Below, one piece after another: positions 56,677 through 64,000 of a stretch of DNA of 64,000 bases. The stretch covers positions 806,001-870,000 of the forward strand of contig BRXU01000032.1 of assembly GCA_030267565.1 (NCBI GenBank), in the 5' to 3' direction. Source of the stretch: Pleodorina starrii (taxonomy: Eukaryota; Chlorophyta; Chlorophyceae; Chlamydomonadales; Volvocaceae). The notes under the pieces are model-generated. The model made no database searches. It was not told the origin of the DNA and saw only the letters and a program-made list of their open reading frames with translations. Made by a program: the position numbers and the translations under genes. How positions within the stretch are numbered: position 1 is the first letter of the stretch; every line of letters starts with the position of its first letter.

Positions 56677-57770
56677 TTGCAATGTCTCACTGACCACGTA
56701 GAGCTTGCTGGCCTTGGAGGGCAATTAATTGACTTTGAAGAGTAACAAATTTGTATTTGAGTATGTTTGGGTGAATAGGAGAGAATTTTGTGCGTCCGAG
56801 GCGGCTTTTATAGGATTGATGAATAAGGCGCTTGCGGCCCTGGAACATGAGCTGAACGGCTTACGCACATGGGCGGGCCGTGACGTGGTCCTTTCCATTT
56901 TCCTAAAACCGTCACCATGTAAGGACTGCTGCACGAGGCATTTGGAAGCCAGGCAGGCAAAACGCGGCTGGCTGGGAGAGCGATCGAGGTGTGACTGACC
57001 CGTTGGGTTTCGCGAAAAGGACTCGAACCACGTACTATTGTACGTTTGGACCTTGATGCAACATCCAATCCCAACTAATCCAAATTGCGAATTTGCCGAC
57101 CGACCGGCGTGCAGTACGTAGGCCCCGCCTGCCTGGCGCGCAATGAGTGTGTGTTTTGTCGCGTGCACGGCTAAGAAAAGGGACGGCACGCGCTCCCCTC
57201 CTTGCAACACGCCTGTACGTGTACGCGGTCGCGCGAGTGGCAGTCATCATGCGTGAAAACGAGCCAGCACCACCAGCGACGACCCCCAGTCGGTACCTCG
57301 CTACAAACCTGCAGCAGGTTGCGAATGCGGATGAAGCAGCGGCAGGGCTGGGCGGATACACGGCAGGCTGCAAAGCGAACTGGACGGGAGCCGCACCACC
57401 ACGGGGCGAAAACGCACGAGGCATCTGCCGGATAACCGCGAGGAAGTCATTCGTTGGCCTAATAATGTATTCGTTACGAGTTTTGTTCCGCGCCCGCGTT
57501 GATAGTCATTGCTGAATGAATGAGGAGATTAGGTACGTAGGTGCGTGATGAGGGCGGGAGGCAGCTGCTGAAATCCGTACTTGGCGCCGCCGCCGTACGT
57601 ATTTCATAGAAGTCAGGCCCTGATAATAATCCGGAGCCGATTATTATTCTTATTAAATGACGCTTGCAAATCTGTCCGGGGCAACTCAGCAGGTACACCG
57701 CCCAAGCAACAGAAACCCATGTTCAGGCCCGCCCCGACCACCGCTGCACAGGCCTGCCGTATCGCTCATA

Positions 57771-59649
57771 CCGTACTGCCACGATTGTTTTGCGACGCGG
57801 TTAGTTTGCGAGGCCAGAAATTTTTAAAATTTGGATATGAAAACGCAATTAGTTTGCGAGGCGCCTGTCGGAGTTTATTTCTAAACTTTTGAAATTTGCG
57901 AGCTCGTAAGCTGTATATAAAAGTTTGCGAAATTGCATCTTATCGTCAGCGTTTTCAACGGAAAGACATTGCATTCTTACATTGATCATTACTTTAGTTG
58001 ACAATCAGCTCGCGGGCCACGGCTGTGCGGACCCCCTGCCATCGCCTAGCTCAACGTGCGCTGCGGCTTCCCGCCTGTGCTTGGCAAGAGCTGCAAAACG
58101 ACCGATTGAAATAATTTATATTTGCGAGAAGATTTTGCGAGATGCTGTGGGAGTTTTCTTTGAAACTTTAAACATTTGCGAGGGACCCTTTCGAGTTTTT
58201 AAGCCGCCCTTAGTTGACTGAAAACCAGAGGCTGACGTCATATTTAGCTCAATTAGCTCCGAATCTGCCAGGGCTGCGGCCGAAGGTTTTAGAGCCTCTG
58301 AATAGAGGCGAATGCAAGTGGTCCAAGAACCACGACAGCGACATATAGCTATGACGGATAAAAGACGTGGCCGGCCAGGGCGCAGGAATGGATGTCCAAG
58401 TTTTTGGCGTCCGCAGGCATCGATCTCCTGCCCGCGATGTATATGCGACACTGCTCCATGGTTATCACATTCCTCAAATGAGCCCGCACCACCGGATGTT
58501 AACGGCAGCACCGCAGCCATGTGCCAGGTGACGGGGCCAGTGTCGGTTGAGGAGGGCAGGGCTTCCAAACTTCCACGGTACGGTCTTCCGCAAGCGCGGT
58601 CGACAACGCCGACCATTTGCACCCGAAAACACGTGCATATTTAGCTTAGTATGGGCCGAATATCACCTGCCGCTGAGGCACAGCTGAGCTCGCTCATAAT
58701 GCCATGACGCCATCGCTGCACGACCTCTTCCAACCTTTCCAACATAATAAACTCCGTTATTTACTAAGCTTACTATGCTCCATCCTGATTTCATATAATA
58801 TTTTACAGCTTCAAACTCAGGACGAATATTCCCAGTAGATGGAATTTACATAAAGCTTCAAACTCAGGACGACTATTCCCAGTAGATGGAATTTAAATCT
58901 GTATTGGATTTTTATGTACCACAATTCTGTTTGATTTAGTACGTTAGCATGTGTTTATATCCAGTCGTTTCAGGGGATCGGACAGTGCACACAGTCTTCG
59001 GTTCTTGACGGTCATTTGGTTTGGTGGCCAGGAGGGTTGCAAAGATAAAATAAGGGCCAGGTACCAGTCAGGATGATTGGATTAGAACACCGGACCTGCC
59101 CGGGCCGACGACCTAAGGATTAGAACTAGGACCCTGATGAGCCCTGGCGAGCCGCTGGCTCACCGGTTCCCAACCGCCAGCCGCGCACCTAGAGCTTTAG
59201 ATATGTTAATTGGATAATATTATATTTTTCCATGAGAAAGTATTACACCGAAGACGAGCCAATATACCGAAGGCTTGCCCTTGACCGGCGAGGATTAGGA
59301 ATAGGATCCGTGTAGCCGTCAGGATTAGGATTAGGACCCCACCAGGACAGGTCAGGATAAAGATTAAGACCCTGCAAGGACCGGTCAGGATTAATTGATT
59401 GCTGACCATTACCCACCCCCGGGAGTACGGGATTACGACCTCTCCGGCCAGCCTGACCTTCGCGTAGGGAAGGCCTGGTATCGGGGTTACCCGGAATCCC
59501 ATATTGCCTGGACATTGCGCCCACAATGCATACACACTTCGAAGCTGGATATCCGTTGAACTCTGGTGGCGGCTCACCTTTGGTTTTTGACACTTTACGA
59601 GGTCCCAAACAGTTAATTAATTATTCGCAAAAGAATTGTGGCAGTACGG
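57771..59649. mobile_element. 1,879-bp TIR element with TA target duplication
   Basis: The left end is CCGTACTGCCACGATTGTTT and the right end, reverse-complemented, is CCGTACTGCCACAATTCTTT: about 25-bp inverted ends. Flanking TA at 57769-57770 and 59650-59651. Copy I of the duplication shows the uninterrupted site (CTCATATGCATGAC at 53460-53473) with a single TA. Subterminal TTTGCGAG words recur about seven times between 57811 and 58182. No transposase-like frame, so it is non-autonomous. TA duplication fits Tc1/mariner-type activity but the superfamily is inferred. Confidence 0.9.
58807..58900 (+). repeat. Tandem duplication of about 47 bp inside the TIR element
   Basis: AGCTTCAAACTCAGGACGA followed by TATTCCCAGTAGATGGAATT occurs twice in tandem with one or two differences. 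Confidence 0.9.
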
Positions 59650-59893
59650 TATGCATGACATTGATGCTCTCACTCCGCCTTCTTGCAAACGCAAACTCGC
59701 CCTTTGCGTTCCGCTTTAGAATTCGGTGATTACAAGGGGAATCGGTTTTCACACCGGTTGCTAGCCGTACAGGTTAGACAGCCTGTTCATCCTACCCCAG
59801 GGGCACCCCCAAAGGGATGCCAGAAGCAAAGCCACCAAGGCCCACCAGCACCAAGCCCACAATGCAACGCCATCAGGCCCAACAACTCCAAGC

Positions 59894-61081
59894 CTACACA
59901 AGCAGCAGGAACGCCGCGAGATCCACCATCGCCAAACCCTTCAAGCAGAAAAGACACCCCCAGGTTCGGCAGCTCCGCACCCTCAGGTGGGCTTCCGGGA
60001 CTGCCTCCCAGCCATCCGATACAATCCCGAGGGCCGCAAACGACGCGACACGGGCCCAGAAGTCGGCAACAGCAGCAAGACCGACCAACTGAGGCCGACC
60101 AAACGGGGCAGCGAGGGCGCCTCCCCGGTACATGCGTTGGCGGCCCCGTTCCAGCGCTGCCAGGGCTGCCAAAGCCACAACATCCCAGACACAGGGACAG
60201 ACCCCCGGAGGGGGCGACACGAGCCACAGATGAACCCGCTGCAGCACTGAGTCGCCCGGGACCCCCAACACCGCCTCCAGCTCCTCACGCAAGGTGCGGG
60301 CAACAAAGCAGTCCCAAAACAGATGCCGACGGACCCAGCACCGCCCAGCCTGTGTAACTGGCGCACCGCAGGGGCAACAGGCAACCCTCCCACGACCCGC
60401 CTGCCCGCGCAACAGCGGATCCCGTGATGCCATGCACGGCCAGCCGCCAGAGCGCCTCCTTGTGGTCGTTCTCCCACCGCAGCCGCCAGAGCGGCGCAGC
60501 GTGTCACGGAAAGCCGCAGACGACAGCGGCAGCTCCGGGCCCTCATACGCGTCCGCAAGGAAGTCCTCATGGCGCGCGCGCAAATCATGGTACGCCTCGG
60601 CAAGCTGCAGGTGGGTGCCACGCTTGACGGAGGTGCCCAGGACGGGCGTGAGCGGCCCGCCAGCGGGGCACCAGGCTAGCTCCTGCAGCAGCGCCGCCCA
60701 GGCCTCCCGGGGAGGCGGCACAGCCACATCTCCGGCCGCGACATACCGGGCCGCCGCCACCCAACTGACGGAGACGAGGCCCAAGAGGGCGTCCAGCTGA
60801 TCCCAGACGGAAGGCCCGGTGGCATCCACCGCTGCGCCAAGCTCCCCGTAGCCCAGCACGCCCCGCAGGACCAGCTGCCGCAGCTGCAAGGTGCAGTCGC
60901 GGGCAAGGCGGGGGAATACGCCCGCAGGCCGGCGACGCGCCTCCGACAAAGCGGCGCGCGCCGGCGAGAGCACGTCAAAACAGCGCACAGCGACTCCGAG
61001 GGTGGAGAGACCACGCAGTCCGAAGAGGGCCGGGAAGACGACCTCCAGGCACGCGCCGCGGGGCCGGAGGTCCCCAATCAC
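59894..61081 (-). pseudogene. Fragment of a retroelement-type ORF with a zinc-finger-like C-terminus
   Basis: A long frame encodes LQLRQLVLRGVLGYGELGAA onward. Near 60,490-60,400 the coding sense moves to another frame (LRWENDHKEALWRLAVHGIT), then returns to VACCPCGAPVTQAGRCWVRR and HLFWDCFVARTLREELEAVL. W-x-LAVHG followed by CPCG and HLFWDC resembles the zf-RVT-like C-terminal region of non-LTR reverse transcriptases. No RT core is present. Truncated and frameshifted; the family call is tentative. Confidence 0.55.
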
Positions 61082-61281
61082 CGAACTCGGTATGCTGCCG
61101 GCACCATTTGGGCGGTCGTGCCGCCGAACCGAACCACGCCCGGCCGGCGGGCAGGAGACATGAGGTGCGCCCGCCCGCCGCCGGGCCGTACCCTGACCCG
61201 CACAGACACGACCAAGGACAAACGCAGGAATAATGTGGAGTTCCCAGACTGATGGCCTCCGCGTTCCTTGGCTGTGTCATC

Positions 61282-62181
61282 TGCTCCTCTGCCGGGAATG
61301 GCGCATGTGACCGAAGGAAGTAGTGGTAGGTGCCCGTTGATTGGCGTCCGGGGGTCAGACGGGCCCCTCGTTGGTGGGCGACGGTGTTACAAGGTCGTTA
61401 TGCATCCGGATGATATGGTATGTACGGTCTTGGGCTTCAGCACATGTTCAAATATCGCGAACAGCCGGAAGGGAACGATGGGCCGCGTTTGCCTGCCGAT
61501 GCAACTTGCGCCGGTTTGCCACAGGCATACCCTGGTATACTGCTCTATCATCTAGGTTCAGGTCAACATCCACATTTACACATCGTTTGACGAATGAAGA
61601 GTACGCCCGCCTATTCGTGCCGTTGCAATTTAGTCAGCCAACCACGTTCCCCATCGTATTCAGCTGATTACATGTTGCACAGGTAAGCAAGTACTTGATA
61701 GCGAGTTTATTAATTTTATCTTTTTTCCTAGTCTTTGCACCACGTTATGTTTCACAACAAAAGCCGGCGATTCTAATGCTGGAACTGAGTGATGCGTGTT
61801 GCAATTATCATGCAACCGAAATGCAACCAAACGCAAGCCATGCCACTTCCGAGTGGTGGGCTGAGTCGTCTTGGGTAACTCCGTTAGTTGTCAGCGATAA
61901 GGCTGAAATTACGCGTTCATGCATTTGCTTACAGCACACACTGTATAACTATGTTATAACTTTAATTAAAAACTTAAACAAGCATGGCGAAGGTAACTCC
62001 GCACTTGTTGATGGTACGACGGGATCGAGACAGACGGAGCGAGAGTTGGGCGTACCGTAGTCAGACAAGTATTAGCTGCGCTAATGACGAACATGTTCAC
62101 GCACTTGTTGTTATTTTATGCTGATTAGTATGGACAACCAGTAACGATAAGGGCAGTATCGGCGTGCGACAGGCGCCAATA
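61282..62181. other. Intergenic region; no gene recognised
   Basis: AT-richer, short frames only. It should contain the promoter of the gene at 62,182. Confidence 0.5.
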
Positions 62182-62788
62182 ATGAGCTACGCTAATTACA
62201 GTGCCTTTGATGGGCTTGATAGTCGAGCAACTCGGAGACAAACGACATGGTACAATCGCGCGAGGATATGGGTAAGCCTGAGGTGTTGGCTTATGGCCGA
62301 GTTTGATTACCGACTAAACATCCCAATACGTGTAGGCTAAGACCCACCCCACGGAGAGCAAGATCATTGGACTCGCAGTTGCTGCATGTGCGCTTATTGT
62401 GATTATCGTAGCGTCCGTCTGTGGATCGGGTAACTGCGGCAACAACAGCAGCAAGTCATCATCTACGCAGGTGGGACCAGCCTGCGCTTCATCTAAGTGG
62501 CAGGTCTATTCATTATGATTTTGCTGTTTAAAATACACCTGAAGAATGCCCTTTCCGGTTTGCGCTATCTCGTCCGAAGGAAGCCACGGCGTTTGTTTTT
62601 CGATTCTCGCGCTACAGTTACACGCTGCTCGTCCGCGTAAGATTTAGAAGTTACGGCTGTGCCTGGCAACACTGACACAAATTTGTTCGCGCTCCGTGTA
62701 CTGCTCCCGCTTTCCCTTGGTGGGGGGCTCTCAGGCGGTGTCGAGGCCGCCCCCGCTGCAACCTCTCCAAGCACCCTCTCCACCTCCG
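62182..62788 (+). CDS. Small single-pass membrane protein with proline-rich exon, copy 2
   Basis: Exon 1, 62182-62271: MSYANYSAFDGLDSRATRRQ then TTWYNRARIW, donor GTAAGC. Exon 2, 62336-62470: AKTHPTESKIIGLAVAACAL, then IVIIVASVCGSGNCGN and a Ser-rich end, donor GTGGGA. Probable exon 3, 62735-62788: AVSRPPPLQPLQAPSPPP, donor GTGAGA. All joins are phase 0. The layout matches copy 1 at 37,837: similar first exon ending in Trp, the same exon 2 boundaries, CG(T/S)GNCGN, then a Pro-rich exon. The 64-bp intron 1 is very short. The 3' end is unresolved. Function unknown. Confidence 0.6.
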
Positions 62789-64000
62789 GTGAGAGCACTG
62801 GGCTGCTGGGGTACACCTGTCCATGACGGGGGGGTTCTGGGTTGAAAAGAGAGTGTGAACGGGATAGCCCTCACCGTGCGTCTACGGTGGCTCGTGCTGA
62901 GTGGCGGTGCAATGGGGGCCTCGGCACGCTTTGCCTTGATCTAGGTCGCGCCTCCATGCAGCCCCAATCGTCATCGCCCCCCCCCACACACACACGTGTC
63001 CTCCCCGTTGCGGTGCGCAGGTCGTGTCTAGTCAGCCGCCGCAATCGCTCATGCAGCCGCTGACCCCGGTAAGGACTGGACTGGACTGCACCGGACCAGA
63101 CTGGAACGGACCCGGCGGGGGGTAATTAAAACGGCCCGGGGCGAGGGAACGCAACGCAGTTACCTGGGATATTACCTGAGGACTACCTGATATCTCCAGC
63201 AGAAATAAAACGAGCGCGCGGCCGCGTCGCCGCCGACCAACCCCAGACGGACCGGCACACCCGGGGGGGGGAGGGGGGGTGAGGTACCCGCCCCCCACGA
63301 GAGGGGTGTGTATCGAGTCGTTGTTGAGAGGGGTGTGGGCTTAGGGGTCCGCCACCGCTGGTCCCGCGGATGGATCTGGTGCAGTGATGAAGTACGACAC
63401 CGTGGCCGTGAGCGAGATAAGCTGTGGGCCTTGCATGGATCCCCAGATGGCAGCCGTAAATGGTCGGGGTATGGCCTATGGCGCCGTACCACGCGGCGCC
63501 GTACCACGGGAAGCGACACGTCTGTGTCATCCCCCCCCCCCGCCGAGACGCTCCCTCCCATTGTCGTGCATGTGCCGGCGCCTGCGGGGGGTGCTGGTTG
63601 CCGCGCGACTCATGTTTAAGGCCCCACGGCTAGGCTAGGCTAGGCTAGGTAAGGGGTTGATCTCACGGAGGCATCGGTGCCGGCCTGCGGGCTGCAGAAC
63701 CCTAACCTAGGCCCAGCAAGGTGACCACCGCCATGGCTGCGGCTGATGGCCTCAGCAATGCAGTTGATCGTCTGCAGGTGGCGTGACATGGAAGGGTTGG
63801 GTGATGGGGGGGAGAGTGGCCAAGTGTGTAGGGACAGCTGGGAAGCGAACTCGTCTCCCGCTGTGTCTGTTCGTCTGCTTTTGCCCAATGGACGGTCTCC
63901 CCGCCCCCCCTTCCCTCCCTCATGCTGCTCCGAACCCACGCCATGCCGGGACACGCTCTGGTTCTGTGATCCGCAGTCGCTGAGGGCCTCTCCACCCACA
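62789..64000. other. Right edge; unresolved, contains one dispersed intronic repeat copy
   Basis: May hold the remaining exons of the membrane-protein gene, but I could not place a confident stop. 63117-63167 is a near-copy of the small element at 15867-15916. A TAGGC pentamer repeat lies at about 63630-63650. A possible plus-strand exon (MAAADGLSNAVDRLQ, 63741-63779, then GTGGCG) is weak. Confidence 0.4.

Larger units (their letters stand above)
54200..59719. repeat. Segmental duplication copy II, interrupted by a TIR element
   Basis: 54200-57770 matches 44610-47934 and 52881-53463. After the TIR element, 59652-59719 resumes at the matching base of copy I (GCATGACATTGATGCTCTCA at 53467). 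It lacks both the palindrome and the DIRS-like element. Confidence 0.85.

Noticed and set aside
61695..62060. 121-codon plus-strand ORF with a hydrophobic start
   Set aside because: It lacks an ATG at its listed start, has no recognisable family, and sits in AT-rich intergenic DNA.

Overview
The window looks like nuclear DNA of a volvocine-type green alga (Chlamydomonas/Gonium/Volvox relatives). Reasons: very high but patchy GC, genes split by short GT-AG introns, Ala/Gly/Gln/Pro-rich linkers, plant/algal telomere-type TTTAGGG tracts inside introns, a MYND protein of the type common in these algae, and a DIRS-type tyrosine-recombinase retroelement. The genus is inferred, not proven. The exons listed were joined by hand: reading frame, GT/AG ends and phase had to agree, and where a paralogue exists the protein alignment had to agree too.

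Region 1 to 26.4 kb, minus strand: two tandem paralogous genes, each with a GAF-like sensor region followed by a TKL-type protein kinase domain. Gene B (about 9,992-26,270) is nearly complete, with about 21 exons. Gene A (5,565 to beyond the left edge) keeps the sensor region, the linker and the start of the kinase. Six introns of gene B are absent from gene A at aligned positions, while one exon is almost identical between them. Gene B's introns hold spectacular simple repeats: about 180 perfect copies of GGCAA, and about 33 copies of CCCCA (G-rich in the transcript).

Region 26.4-44.6 kb, plus strand: a two-exon MYND zinc-finger gene (about 32.2-36.1 kb) and a small membrane protein gene with a proline-rich tail (37.8-39.5 kb). 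Around them lies AT-richer DNA with no gene I can support, plus two copies of a tRNA-derived SINE at 41.1 and 43.1 kb, the second with a target-site duplication.

Region 44.6-59.7 kb: a segmental duplication. Copy I is 44.6-47.9 plus 52.9-53.5 kb; copy II is 54.2-57.8 plus 59.65-59.72 kb. Each carries an unknown minus-strand gene that starts with a transit-peptide-like exon. Copy I is wrecked by a large internal palindrome and interrupted by a decayed DIRS-like element (about 47.94-52.88 kb: zinc-knuckle Gag, RT, RNase H, tyrosine recombinase). Copy II is interrupted by a 1,879-bp element with inverted ends and a TA duplication. Each copy serves as the empty site for the other's insertion.

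Region 59.7-64 kb: a frameshifted fragment of a retroelement-type ORF (59.9-61.1 kb, minus) and a second member of the small membrane-protein family (62.2-62.8 kb, plus).

The least familiar items are the two-member membrane family with a CG(T/S)GNCGN juxtamembrane motif, the intron-discordant kinase pair with small dispersed repeats in its introns, and the reciprocal empty-site duplication.
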